From contig NZ_CP138332.1 of NCBI RefSeq assembly GCF_033955345.1, positions 124,001-188,000 on the forward strand: a stretch of DNA of 64,000 bases, written 5' to 3'. The notes below the pieces were generated by a model. It did no database searches, was not told the DNA's origin, and was given only the letters and a program-made list of their open reading frames with translations. Shown here piece by piece: positions 26,753 through 35,067 of the stretch. A program made the position numbers and the translations under genes. The stretch comes from Sphingobacterium bambusae. GTDB taxonomy: Bacteria; Bacteroidota; Bacteroidia; Sphingobacteriales; Sphingobacteriaceae. Every line of letters starts with the position of its first letter. Position 1 is the stretch's first letter.

Positions 26753-29107
26753 ATGCGCCCGAAGTTACTGTTGTTTATCACGATTTACTTACCTAGCCTT
26801 TTATGGGCTCAGGATCGGGGCAAACTAGCCGGGCTTATCGTGGATTCCTTAAAATATCCCATTTCGGACGCGACCGTAACCCTATTTCCGGATCGTCAAG
26901 TTTACAAATCCGATAAGATGGGCGCATTCCACTTTTCCAACCTTTACACCGGTGTTTATCAGCTTCATATTAGCCGAAAAGGTTTTGAAAGCAAGCAACT
27001 GGATATTGATTTGAACCGCGACACTTTAATAGAAATTACGTTACAAACTGAAAAACAACAAATTGACACCGTTCAAGTAAATGGTAAAATAACTGCTATC
27101 GACAACTTGATTACTGCAGAAAATGCCGCCATGCCGGTTAAAATAATTACCAGACGAGAGATTGAACTGATGGGAAGCAGGAGATTGGACGAAGTGATGA
27201 AAGAACAAACAGGCGTTGCCGTAGTGAATGATGTTGCTGGAGGATCTCGTGCCATTGGCGTACAGATACAGGGCTTTAGCAGCAATTATGTTATGGTACT
27301 AGTAGATGGACAACCGATGTTAGGCCGCAACAATGGTAATTTTGATCTATCCCGTATTTCAGTTACCAATATTGAACGCATCGAAATCATCAAGGGTGCA
27401 TCTTCCTGCCTCTACGGCAGCGATGCCTTAGGTGGTGCCATCAATATCATCACCCGCCATGGTGCTTTGGCTCCACAGGCGCAAGCGTCGCTGTTGTATG
27501 GTAGCTTGAATATTGTCGATGCCACGCTTGAAGCGGAAACACCTTTTGCAAACCAACGCGGTAGCCTCGTGATTTCTGGGAACTATTATCGTACCGACGG
27601 ATTTAATACGGATAGCCAGCATTTAACCGGAGAAAGCACAACGGTTCCGCCCTATCAAAACTACAGTTTTCAAGGACGCGGCCGTTACCGGCTTACAAAG
27701 AATGGTACATTGGGCGTTACCGCCCATTACGCCGCCCGCAATTCGCAAATGACAAATGCCTGGTCGGATGCTTTGGCACTGAACGATCAACAGCGCGATC
27801 AGGACCTCAATTTAGGCTTCAGCTACGACCAGCAATTCGTATCAGGAATACGCAGCATGACACGATACTATTTCTCCCGAAACCACACCGCCATGCAGGC
27901 AGAATGGCTTCGGGCGGGTATTCTCGCTAGTGCTGAAGAGTTTGGGCAGCAAGTGCATCGCGTAGAACAGCAATTTGCCTACAGCCCATCCAACATATTG
28001 AAATTTACCGCCGGCCTTGGCGGTAGCTTAGAGCGAATGGATAATCAGGATCTAGACGAAGAACGATCACTGTACACAGCGTTCGGATACGTACAAACGG
28101 AATGGAAACCAATGGATCGCATGTTGACCACGCTCGGACTCCGTTACGATCACAGTAACGTATATAACGGACGATTAAGCCCAAGTGTAGGCTGGCAATA
28201 TCAAATAACGCCGACATTGTTAGCAAAAGCTGGCGTTGGTGCGGGTTTCAAAGCGCCGGATTACAAAATGCGCTATCAAGTATTCTACAATCCTGCGGCA
28301 AACTATTTGGTAATCGGTGCTGATCGGGTTGCAGAAGTTATTGAAGCCATGGACAATAGCGGCGAATTAAGTTATAGAAACACTTACATGGTCAATCATG
28401 TAGCGGGAAATTTAAAAGCAGAGAAAAGCCTTTCCAACAATATAGGCTTGGTATGGAATGCCAGCAAACGCTGGCAGACAGAGCTATCGATATTTTACCA
28501 CCGTATAAACAATCAAATTAACACGGTGAGCGTCGGAAACGGCACGACTATAGCACAACTGTACAGCTACAGAAATCTGCCTAAGGCCGTCAATAAGGGC
28601 TTTGAAGTTAGTGTCAATTACCAAGCGACAACCGACTTAGCTCTATCTGCAGGCTATCAATACCTCGTTGCGAAAGACCTTGGCGTATTAGATAGCATTC
28701 GTTCAGGAAGCTTCCCCTACAACTATTACAGCAATCCCCTTACAGGAGAATATCGACAAAGCCGAACGAGTGATTATTGGGGTATCGAAGATCGTTCAAG
28801 ACATATGCTGAACCTTAAAGCGCTTTACAGCATTAGACCTTGGCAAATGAACATCAACCTGCGTGCAAACATACGCGGTAAATATCCTTTCCAAGATAGT
28901 AACGGAAACCAATTTATCGATGACGCTGATGCCTTTGTTCCGGTACACACCTTGATCAATCTAACCGTAGAAAAATACCTGTTCAAGAATAGGTTGACCT
29001 GTAGACTAATTGGCGATAACCTACTCGACTTCACCAACCGAAATATGCTAGGGCAGCCGGGTCGTGTGATCATGGCGGGTGTTAGTTATCGTTGGATAAA
29101 AGAATAG
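26753..29107 (+). CDS. hmuR: TonB-dependent outer-membrane receptor (heme, HmuR-like)
   Basis: 784 residues. A signal peptide (MRPKLLLFITIYLPSLLWAQ) is followed by a carboxypeptidase-regulatory-like beta domain (about 22-100) typical of Bacteroidota receptors. The plug domain (about 120-230) has QIQGFSSNYVMVLVDGQPM and the GASSCLYGSDALGGAINII block, and the rest is a 22-strand barrel. It is the first gene of a + strand operon with HmuY-like lipoproteins and is divergent from the import operon. Heme as cargo is inferred from that context; the barrel alone does not prove it. Confidence 0.9.
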   Translation: MRPKLLLFITIYLPSLLWAQDRGKLAGLIVDSLKYPISDATVTLFPDRQVYKSDKMGAFHFSNLYTGVYQLHISRKGFESKQLDIDLNRDTLIEITLQTEKQQIDTVQVNGKITAIDNLITAENAAMPVKIITRREIELMGSRRLDEVMKEQTGVAVVNDVAGGSRAIGVQIQGFSSNYVMVLVDGQPMLGRNNGNFDLSRISVTNIERIEIIKGASSCLYGSDALGGAINIITRHGALAPQAQASLLYGSLNIVDATLEAETPFANQRGSLVISGNYYRTDGFNTDSQHLTGESTTVPPYQNYSFQGRGRYRLTKNGTLGVTAHYAARNSQMTNAWSDALALNDQQRDQDLNLGFSYDQQFVSGIRSMTRYYFSRNHTAMQAEWLRAGILASAEEFGQQVHRVEQQFAYSPSNILKFTAGLGGSLERMDNQDLDEERSLYTAFGYVQTEWKPMDRMLTTLGLRYDHSNVYNGRLSPSVGWQYQITPTLLAKAGVGAGFKAPDYKMRYQVFYNPAANYLVIGADRVAEVIEAMDNSGELSYRNTYMVNHVAGNLKAEKSLSNNIGLVWNASKRWQTELSIFYHRINNQINTVSVGNGTTIAQLYSYRNLPKAVNKGFEVSVNYQATTDLALSAGYQYLVAKDLGVLDSIRSGSFPYNYYSNPLTGEYRQSRTSDYWGIEDRSRHMLNLKALYSIRPWQMNINLRANIRGKYPFQDSNGNQFIDDADAFVPVHTLINLTVEKYLFKNRLTCRLIGDNLLDFTNRNMLGQPGRVIMAGVSYRWIKE

Positions 29108-29119
29108 TGTCACACAGTT

Positions 29120-29137
29120 TCAAGCGACATCGCTTGA
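29120..29137 (+). other. Small inverted repeat between receptor and lipoprotein genes
   Basis: TCAAGCGA (29120-29127) and its complement (29130-29137) are separated by 2 bp in the 54-bp gap. There is no T-run. It may limit or protect the RNA between the receptor and the lipoprotein cistrons. Confidence 0.35.
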
Positions 29138-29161
29138 GCCATAATAATAGAAAAAAATAAC

Positions 29162-29902
29162 ATGATGAAAATAGCATACATCCATAGAAAAAGCAGCACA
29201 TTGATTGGCACCTGTTGCTTCGGCCTACTCCTATTATTCGGAGCTGCTTCTTGTGGTAAAGATGAGGAGGTTGCTCCATCCTACGTGGATGGGAAGAGCA
29301 CCGTGATATATGACTTAGCGGGAGACACCGAAGCCTCAATGGGAACTTCGGTCGGCAACGGCAAAGAAAATCGAAGTTTCCAAACTTTTCTTTTTCGTTT
29401 GCGCGATCGGCGGCAAATATGGATCAAGACCAAAGCCGACTCGCTGCAATACTTACAAACAAACGATTGGGATATCGCATTCACCGGTCCCTACAACTCG
29501 GAAATATTTTTAAACAATGCCAACGATATCTTCAATCCGGGTTATCAAGGGCCGGCGACAAAGACTGCCGTGATTGTCGTGCCACAAGCATACGAAACGG
29601 TCGTTACTGCGCCTAGCGATGCCGAATTTGACAGTAGTACAATCGGTAAAATAGGTGTTGCCCTATCCAACGAATCAAGTGGGTGGTTCCAGTACAACAA
29701 CAACACCCATATTATGATTGCGTTGACAAACCGCACCTACATCCTACGTCTTCCCGATGGGAAGTATGCAAAGCTACAGCTAATAAATGCATACAAAGGC
29801 AATCCGACTACGGTTACCAATATGAACTGGCCTGCTCCATACTATACCTTTCGATATTACGTACAGCAAGATGGCAGTAAAAACCTCGACACGAGTGAGT
29901 AA
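29162..29902 (+). CDS. hmuY: HmuY-family heme-binding lipoprotein
   Basis: 246 residues with a type II signal peptide ending at Cys31 (FGAASCGKDEE). The mature domain shows HmuY features: STVIYDLAGD, FLFRLRDRRQIWIKTKADS, the NDWDIAFTGPYNSEIF segment, and NRTYILRLPDGKYAKLQLIN near the end. HmuY of Porphyromonas captures heme and hands it to the TonB receptor HmuR, the same partner found immediately upstream here. In the candidate ligand region the sequence HIMIALTNRTY contains His and Met; which residues bind heme cannot be decided from sequence alone. An ATG two bases upstream of the second Met could also be used. Confidence 0.88.
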   Translation: MMKIAYIHRKSSTLIGTCCFGLLLLFGAASCGKDEEVAPSYVDGKSTVIYDLAGDTEASMGTSVGNGKENRSFQTFLFRLRDRRQIWIKTKADSLQYLQTNDWDIAFTGPYNSEIFLNNANDIFNPGYQGPATKTAVIVVPQAYETVVTAPSDAEFDSSTIGKIGVALSNESSGWFQYNNNTHIMIALTNRTYILRLPDGKYAKLQLINAYKGNPTTVTNMNWPAPYYTFRYYVQQDGSKNLDTSE

Positions 29903-29943
29903 TAGCATTAAACAAAATCATACTATAAATTTTACGAATTCTC

Positions 29944-30630
29944 ATGAACAGATTATTTAAAATCGCAGCGTTAGCCTGCGCCTTGACCGTTGGTTTCTCC
30001 GCATGTAGTAAGGATGAACAAACTACAGAAGTAGAACAAGAATACCAAGCAAAAGTGATGGTAAAAAATGGTGAAACCGTCGATTTAAAAAGTGCTTCCA
30101 GCTTAAAAAGCAATTCGGGCACGATCAAACGCACAAACGATGTTTATGCTCTGCGCAATTTCCGCCAGTTTAAACTTGACGCAGATGGTAACGCAACAAC
30201 CACTGCCGCGGACAATTTCTACTTTGACTTCAAAGAAAATGATGGAACAGACGATAAGGGGCCAGTAGTACTTCCAAACTCGGCTCGCGTAGCAGATCTA
30301 AAAGTAAACACCGAAAGTGGTTACAAACTATCCTATATCGACAAAGCATTTGAAAACGTACTTGCTACAGACAGCTTTACCGAAGCTGCCAACGGTTCTT
30401 TAGGTTTGCAATCCACCTATACACCGAACGTAATCGGTTGGTTAAACTATTCAGGCTCTCCCAACCACACGGTAATGCCCGTTGCGAACCGTACTCTTGT
30501 TGTTTCAAAAGAAGGAAAAGCACTGTTTAAATTTCGCGTAAACAGCGTGTATTCCAACGAAACGCCTGAAAAAGAAGTATCTCCAACGAATTACTTCTAC
30601 TACTCGATCGACTACCAAGAGTTTAAATAA
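29944..30630 (+). CDS. Lipoprotein, diverged HmuY-like
   Basis: 228 residues with a lipobox ending at Cys21 (VGFSACSKDE). The fold appears beta-rich. It lacks the NDWDIAF-type motif of HmuY, but the C-terminal NRTLVVSKEGKALFKFRVNS resembles the NRTYILRLPDGKYAKLQL block of the first lipoprotein. It contains SGSPNHTVMPVANRT, with a His/Met pair. It lies 41 bp after the HmuY gene and before another HmuY-like gene, so a role in heme capture is likely by context only. Confidence 0.75.
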   Translation: MNRLFKIAALACALTVGFSACSKDEQTTEVEQEYQAKVMVKNGETVDLKSASSLKSNSGTIKRTNDVYALRNFRQFKLDADGNATTTAADNFYFDFKENDGTDDKGPVVLPNSARVADLKVNTESGYKLSYIDKAFENVLATDSFTEAANGSLGLQSTYTPNVIGWLNYSGSPNHTVMPVANRTLVVSKEGKALFKFRVNSVYSNETPEKEVSPTNYFYYSIDYQEFK

Positions 30631-30734
30631 GATTGGAGAACCTTTAAAAGCGATCAGATTTTTGACCGTTCGCACATTGAAGATATAACTTTTAATAAAT
30701 TTTAGCGCGATGTTGACTACTTTAGAAACGAATA

Positions 30735-31511
30735 ATGAATAGCCCTATGCAATGGAAGAACACCGGGATATTTATTTGCTTATTCACGCTCATCTTCATG
30801 AGCGCTGCCTGCAGCAAAGATGACGATCCTAGACAAGAACCCCTTCCGGAAGAGGAAGCCGCTGACCCAGCTTTATTTAACACGTTGGTTAGGGTGAACA
30901 ACCTGCAAGCCACGCAAAGCAATGAGACGAGCGCAGCAAGCACATTATATTTTAGCCTAGAGACAAAGAAGCAATACACCGCAGAACACGCTCAAACACG
31001 TAATTGGGACTTGGCGTTTAGTGGTCTATTTAACAGCTTCTTGTCGGGAAACAACGGGCAGAATAGCAACAATTTCGGCTTCGGAGGTAGTGCCACTGGC
31101 GGTATTTTGATTGTTGAAAAATCTTTCGATGAGGTGATCGACATACCTTCGGACAACGACTTTAAGACAGGAAGCACCTTAGTAGGAACCGACAATTACG
31201 GAGACTTTGGCGAAGGTATGGGCTGGTATTTATATGATTTTGAGGGCTCAATCGTACGTGATGGTGCTACACAAAATCAGCATGTTGCCTACGCATTGGT
31301 AAACCCGTTAACCTTGAGTAACGGTACGGTTGTTAAACCTCGAACCATTATACTACGCACGGCAAAAGGCAATTATGCGAAAATTCGTATACTCTCCTGC
31401 TATAAGGATTTGCTAGAGCCAAGCCTTTGGTTGAAGGATGCACCAAAAATGTATTTTACCTTTGAGTATGTTTTGGTTCCTGCCGGTAGCAGTAGTTTCA
31501 CCATCAAGTAA
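30735..31511 (+). CDS. HmuY-family lipoprotein, second copy
   Basis: 258 residues, signal peptide ending at Cys26 (MSAACSKDD). HmuY features: LYFSLETKKQYTAEHAQ, TRNWDLAFSGLFNSF, an acidic DIPSDNDF, and RTIILRTAKGNYAKIRILS near the C-terminus. It also has NQHVAYALVNPL at the position of the heme-ligand strand in the first copy. A 104-bp gap separates it from the previous lipoprotein, long enough for an internal promoter. Two HmuY-like proteins in one locus suggest different ligands or binding modes. Confidence 0.85.
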   Translation: MNSPMQWKNTGIFICLFTLIFMSAACSKDDDPRQEPLPEEEAADPALFNTLVRVNNLQATQSNETSAASTLYFSLETKKQYTAEHAQTRNWDLAFSGLFNSFLSGNNGQNSNNFGFGGSATGGILIVEKSFDEVIDIPSDNDFKTGSTLVGTDNYGDFGEGMGWYLYDFEGSIVRDGATQNQHVAYALVNPLTLSNGTVVKPRTIILRTAKGNYAKIRILSCYKDLLEPSLWLKDAPKMYFTFEYVLVPAGSSSFTIK

Positions 31512-31520
31512 GGTCATTTA

Positions 31521-31573
31521 GTACCATTGCTGCTGTAGGAAATAGCTTGTCTCTTCCTGCAGCAGCAATGTAC
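31521..31573. terminator. Long hairpin between convergent genes
   Basis: Near-perfect stem of about 19 bp (31521-31540 with 31555-31573; one G-U pair and one bulged C) enclosing a 14-nt loop. It lies between the HmuY-like gene (+) and the sugar dehydrogenase (-), whose stop is 13 bp away. No clear T-tract follows, so it is a bidirectional barrier or RNA-end protector. Confidence 0.6.
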
Positions 31574-31585
31574 TGTAAACCATCT

Positions 31586-32827
31586 TTAATAAATCCTGTA
31601 AAGACGGCCTTGATCTGTCACAGCATATAGCGCTCCATCGGTGCCCTGCGTAACATCCCTAAATCGTTGATTCTCTCCCGCCAAAAGACGTTCTTCACCG
31701 ACCACTTTATCCTCGCGAATTACTAAACGGACGATGTGCTGACCGCTTAAGGAGGCTATAAACAAATTGTTCCGCCATTCGGCGTGATGGCTATGGCTAT
31801 AAAATGTCATCCCACTCGGTGACACCACCGGATCCCAGTAATACACCGGCTGTTCCATTCCATCCAGTTGTTGAATAGCATCGCCGATAGCGGCACCTCC
31901 GTATTCGATACCGTAGGTAATCGTGGGCCATCCATAGTTTCTACCGCCTTGTACTAGGTTCAATTCGTCGCCACCACGCGGTCCATGTTCACTCTGCCAA
32001 AGATCACCCGTTTCGGGATGAATGGCCAAACCCTGCGGGTTACGATGTCCTATAGCATATAGCTCGGGGCGAGCGTTTCCTTGTGCGAAAGCCGGGTTGC
32101 CGGGTGCAGGCTGGCCATCTTTTGTTATACGCACAATCTTTCCCAGTGCAGAAGTTACATCTTGTGCCTGAGGCCGCGTAGCCAATGCCGATCGTTCGCC
32201 GGTGCTTACCAACAGGTTCCCAGACCGATCAAATACAATCCGACCACCAAAGTGCAAGTCTCCTGCAAAAGCGGGTGTGGCTCGATAAATGACGGACGCC
32301 TGCTCAATGCTCTCTTCGTTTTCGGAGAGCACGCCTTTACCAACAGCCGTAAGGTTGCCTGACGCACTCGGTTCGGAAAACACCCAGTATATGGTTCTAT
32401 TTGACGAAAAATCGGGATCGAGGCATAGCCCCAACAGACCGCCTTGGCCTGCCGCATCAACAGCAGGAAGTCCATCTATAGGCTCACTCAGATCGCCGCT
32501 AGCCGTAGCAATCCGTAATGTTCCACCCTTCTCTGTAATCAGTAAACGACCATCTGGTAAACTCGTTACACCCCAAGGGCGCTGCAATGCACTACTAATG
32601 GCTGTGGCTGTAAATCCTGTGCTGCTTGTTACGCCGGGAGCACGCGTCTGCCCAACAAAAGCAGGCTGATAGTCTGTCTCGGCCGGTTCGGTCTCTACCG
32701 GCGGCCCGAGTTCAATGGTATCTTCGACCATATCATCTGTTTTACAGGAATGAAGACCTAGCGAAAAGCTGAAAGGTAGACTCAGCAAAAGGACAGCCTT
32801 AAGGATAAGTGGAGTAATCTTTTTCAT
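31586..32827 (-). CDS. PQQ-dependent sugar dehydrogenase (glucose/sorbosone dehydrogenase family), lipoprotein
   Basis: 413 residues. The N-terminal signal peptide ends in LGLHSCKTDD with a likely lipidated Cys28, so it sits on a membrane facing the periplasm or the surface. The rest is a six-bladed beta-propeller of the GSDH family: RPWGVTSLPDGRLLITEKGG, GGLLGLCLDPDF, HFGGRIVFDRSG, GHRNPQGLAIHPETGDLW, EHGPRGGDELNLVQGGRNYGW. These are PQQ- and calcium-site blocks of soluble glucose dehydrogenase. It would oxidise aldoses at C1 if PQQ is available; no PQQ biosynthesis genes are in this window. Confidence 0.92.
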   Translation of the reverse strand: MKKITPLILKAVLLLSLPFSFSLGLHSCKTDDMVEDTIELGPPVETEPAETDYQPAFVGQTRAPGVTSSTGFTATAISSALQRPWGVTSLPDGRLLITEKGGTLRIATASGDLSEPIDGLPAVDAAGQGGLLGLCLDPDFSSNRTIYWVFSEPSASGNLTAVGKGVLSENEESIEQASVIYRATPAFAGDLHFGGRIVFDRSGNLLVSTGERSALATRPQAQDVTSALGKIVRITKDGQPAPGNPAFAQGNARPELYAIGHRNPQGLAIHPETGDLWQSEHGPRGGDELNLVQGGRNYGWPTITYGIEYGGAAIGDAIQQLDGMEQPVYYWDPVVSPSGMTFYSHSHHAEWRNNLFIASLSGQHIVRLVIREDKVVGEERLLAGENQRFRDVTQGTDGALYAVTDQGRLYRIY

Positions 32828-32987
32828 AGTCAGTTCTCATTGTTAACTGATATAGAACAGCTTAGAATTAATTACGTTTTAAAAACATGGAATTAACGGC
32901 CTAATCGATTTGTGTCCGTATCTTTGCTGTGTTTAAGTTATAGGCAAACAAGCTAAGAAATAGATCGGGTAAAAAAATTTCATCTAC

Positions 32988-33590
32988 ATGATGTACGGAG
33001 AAGAGACTTACAGAAAAGAGTACGGAAAACAAGTAGAAAAATATTTGAGTGCTTTCGGGTTGACGGAAGAAGATTTGGGTAAACTGATCAATTCTAGTTC
33101 AGACAATGTGCGTGAAATCGTACGGGGTGCCGTTGGTCTAAGTTTGGGTAAGATGATAAAAATTGCCAATGTTTTTTCCATGCACTACTATAATTTCGCT
33201 GACCCCTTTCATCCTTTACCCGAAGAAAGACACTTATCGCTAACTACCCGCAGGAAAATCGAGAAACGTAAGCGCATCGGCATTACCGTTCGAGATAATA
33301 GCAGTTTACTAGCCAGAGAATTGGACAGGCTTATTGCCGAAGGTATATTGAACAAACCCATTACGGCATCGACCTTACACCAGCTGATGGATGAGCGCTT
33401 GGCAAAACGGAGTCCGACGGAAATCACAAATTTGTTAAATAAGCGCCCGCGTAACAAGCAGATCATAAAATTGCCGAGTAAAGTTGGGAAACAAAACCTT
33501 TACATACACGTGGACTTCCTTGCCCCACAGCAGCAAACGCCAAGCCTTGATTTATTTCAATCTGCCGCCGAGCAGGAAAGCAAAGGTTAA
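32988..33590 (+). CDS. Putative DNA-binding protein with an N-terminal HTH
   Basis: 200 residues. Residues about 10-75 resemble an XRE-like helix-turn-helix (KYLSAFGLTEEDLGKLINSS, EIVRGAVGLSLGKMIKIANV). The middle, KRIGITVRDNSSLLARELDR, and the basic stretch KRPRNKQIIKLP suggest a second nucleic-acid-binding part. I do not recognise a named family. A TATCTTTG -7-like box at 32919-32926 precedes it by about 60 bp. The first two codons are both Met, so the start may be one codon later. Confidence 0.75.
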   Translation: MMYGEETYRKEYGKQVEKYLSAFGLTEEDLGKLINSSSDNVREIVRGAVGLSLGKMIKIANVFSMHYYNFADPFHPLPEERHLSLTTRRKIEKRKRIGITVRDNSSLLARELDRLIAEGILNKPITASTLHQLMDERLAKRSPTEITNLLNKRPRNKQIIKLPSKVGKQNLYIHVDFLAPQQQTPSLDLFQSAAEQESKG

Positions 33591-33644
33591 CAAATTCAAC
33601 GCTTCAATTAAGCATAGAAAGGTTCTAAATAAACTATTTTTGAT

Positions 33645-33704
33645 TATCTTTGATGCGAAAAGAGCTGCCGCCAGCAGCGCAACTCGTTTGCTAATCGTTC
33701 GCAT
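33645..33704 (+). ncRNA. Possible three-way-junction RNA leader upstream of heme oxygenase
   Basis: In the 257-bp gap before the heme oxygenase, a 7-bp outer stem (33653-33659 with 33698-33704) encloses two consecutive small hairpins: 33664-33678 (GCTGC/GCAGC) and 33679-33691 (GCAA/TTGC). A TATCTTTG box is at 33645-33652. If that box is the promoter, transcription would start inside the outer stem, so either the box or the fold is wrong. It is offered as a candidate structured leader only. Confidence 0.3.
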
Positions 33705-33847
33705 GTGTATTGCCTCGTTAAATAATGTGAAAGTTATTTCGAGAATGGATTTTATTAGCGATTTTCATATATGATTAAGCAGATATCAGCATGCAAACTC
33801 AAGCAGAAATCTGAATATTTGTATAGAATCGTTTTAAATAATGAACT

Positions 33848-34414
33848 ATGATATTAAGTCAGAATATTAAAGAGAACACAACAGCATCACACCAGAAACT
33901 AGAAGGTATTGTTGTTCGTCAATTAAAATCGGTACGCTCTAACGCAGATTATGCCGATGTTTTAAAGAATTTTTATGCTTATTTCCATGCGGTGGAGCAG
34001 GCGATCGCGCCATTTATCACAGCGGAGGTATTACCGGACTACTCGGAACGTCGAAATTCATCCTATATCAAACAAGATATCGAAGAACTCGGAGGAAGCG
34101 TAGATGAGTTACCCGCTACTACTGCACCGACGGTATCCAATGCCTTAGAGGCGCTATCAGCCTTGTACGTATTGGAAGGATCCATTATGGGAGGCCCTTA
34201 TATCGTCCAAATGTTGAACAAATATGGAATTTCTAGCGGTACGTCCTTTTTCTCGGGTTACGGCGAAGATACCGGAAAAATGTGGGCTACGTTCACAGCT
34301 GTATTAAATGCATATGGCGAAGATCCGGCGACACACGACAATGCTATCGCCATCGCAAACGAAACATTTTCCAAATTTGGAGATGTGTTTGCTGCAGCAA
34401 CAATCGAAAAATAA
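33848..34414 (+). CDS. Biliverdin-producing heme oxygenase
   Basis: 188 residues, the length of the bacterial HemO/BphO type. The N-terminus SQNIKENTTASHQKLE holds the proximal heme ligand (His15). The distal-helix region is LYVLEGSIMGGPYIVQML with the flexible Gly residues. It opens heme to biliverdin, CO and free iron. There is no phytochrome gene next to it, so its partner role is more likely iron recovery from imported heme; the import genes end 2.3 kb upstream. A small membrane-protein gene follows after 14 bp. Confidence 0.9.
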   Translation: MILSQNIKENTTASHQKLEGIVVRQLKSVRSNADYADVLKNFYAYFHAVEQAIAPFITAEVLPDYSERRNSSYIKQDIEELGGSVDELPATTAPTVSNALEALSALYVLEGSIMGGPYIVQMLNKYGISSGTSFFSGYGEDTGKMWATFTAVLNAYGEDPATHDNAIAIANETFSKFGDVFAAATIEK

Positions 34415-34428
34415 CGTATTTTTACTTT

Positions 34429-34560
34429 ATGTCTGAGACAAAAGAAAATAAAAAGAAATTATGGCTTAAACGCGCTGGTATCGGCGCGTTTATGTTTTTT
34501 CTGTTAAAAGGTATTGCTTGGCTTGTAGTGTTCGCGCTAGCCGCCAAATCTTGCGCATAA
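34429..34560 (+). CDS. Small single-pass membrane protein
   Basis: 43 residues. A basic N-terminus (about ten Lys/Glu residues) is followed by one hydrophobic helix, GIGAFMFFLLKGIAWLVVFALAA, described here by its ends only (residues 17-39), then KSCA. It starts 14 bp after the heme oxygenase stop, so it is probably co-transcribed. The Lys-rich start and single helix look like a real small inner-membrane protein rather than a random frame. Function unknown. Confidence 0.65.
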   Translation: MSETKENKKKLWLKRAGIGAFMFFLLKGIAWLVVFALAAKSCA

Positions 34561-34794
34561 CCTACCGTGGGCAAATGTAGGCCCAACCAAAGCCTCAATC
34601 CTAGATTTTTTCAAAACCATCGCGAATTTACGACTTAGACCAACGTGGTGCCTCGCGGCATTGGCGCATTCGTTAATTTGTCGATTTCGCAATATTTTCA
34701 CCAAAATTTGAACAATAATTCGGAAAACAACCGGTTGACACCGACACAAATACAGCGCTTTAACATTTTTTAACAAACTTTATTCGGAAAACAC
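34561..34794. other. Intergenic region without recognisable gene
   Basis: AT-rich stretch after the small membrane protein. An open frame on - (34537-34776) shows no motif or protein-like composition. The 12-mer ATTCGGAAAACA occurs twice, about 65 bp apart. It ends where the promoter of the small RNA element begins. Confidence 0.4.
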
Positions 34795-34825
34795 TTGCCT
34801 TAGTGTAAAACATACACTATCTTTG
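34795..34825 (+). promoter_or_regulatory. Promoter of small RNA element 1
   Basis: TTG at 34795-34797 and TATCTTTG at 34818-34825 are 20 bp apart, matching the Bacteroidota TTTG/TAnnTTTG promoter. No coding start follows within 240 bp; the conserved RNA element begins 13 bp downstream. Confidence 0.7.
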
Positions 34826-34829
34826 TACT

Positions 34830-34900
34830 TTCATAATTTAGGTTTATAATTGGTTAGTTAAGGGCTTTCATTCTCCCCGTTTGAAAGCCCTTTTTGTTTT
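34830..34900 (+). ncRNA. Putative small RNA, copy 1 of a two-copy family
   Basis: A stand-alone transcript is suggested by a promoter (34795-34825) and an intrinsic terminator. The conserved part begins TAGGTTTATAATTGGTTAG (from 34839). It runs into an 11-bp stem (34860-34870 with 34882-34892), an 11-nt C-rich loop TTCTCCCCGTT, and the tail TTTTTGTTTTT. The second copy, at 43591-43661, aligns without gaps. Three stem base pairs differ by compensatory changes, which is strong evidence for a selected RNA structure. It could instead be a leader of the sugar isomerase gene, but the terminator is 168 bp before that ATG. Confidence 0.75.
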
Positions 34901-35067
34901 TAATCGAATTTCAATAGTGCCTCAATTTAACACCGGTTCTTCCGCTTCTTTTTATAAGCATAGTTTGTTTCTCTGCTGCGAAAGCCTTAATTTTAATAAG
35001 CTATGTCAGCACATATCATGCGGATAGCTAATCACCTATGTAAAACAGATAAATCTTTCATTGTATT

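Noticed and set aside
33484..33774. 96-codon frame overlapping the end of the HTH gene
   Set aside because: Overlaps the HTH gene in another frame and the candidate leader; no start context or motif.
34537..34776. Open frame on - in the intergenic region after the small membrane protein
   Set aside because: Cys/Arg-rich random composition and no promoter or family resemblance.
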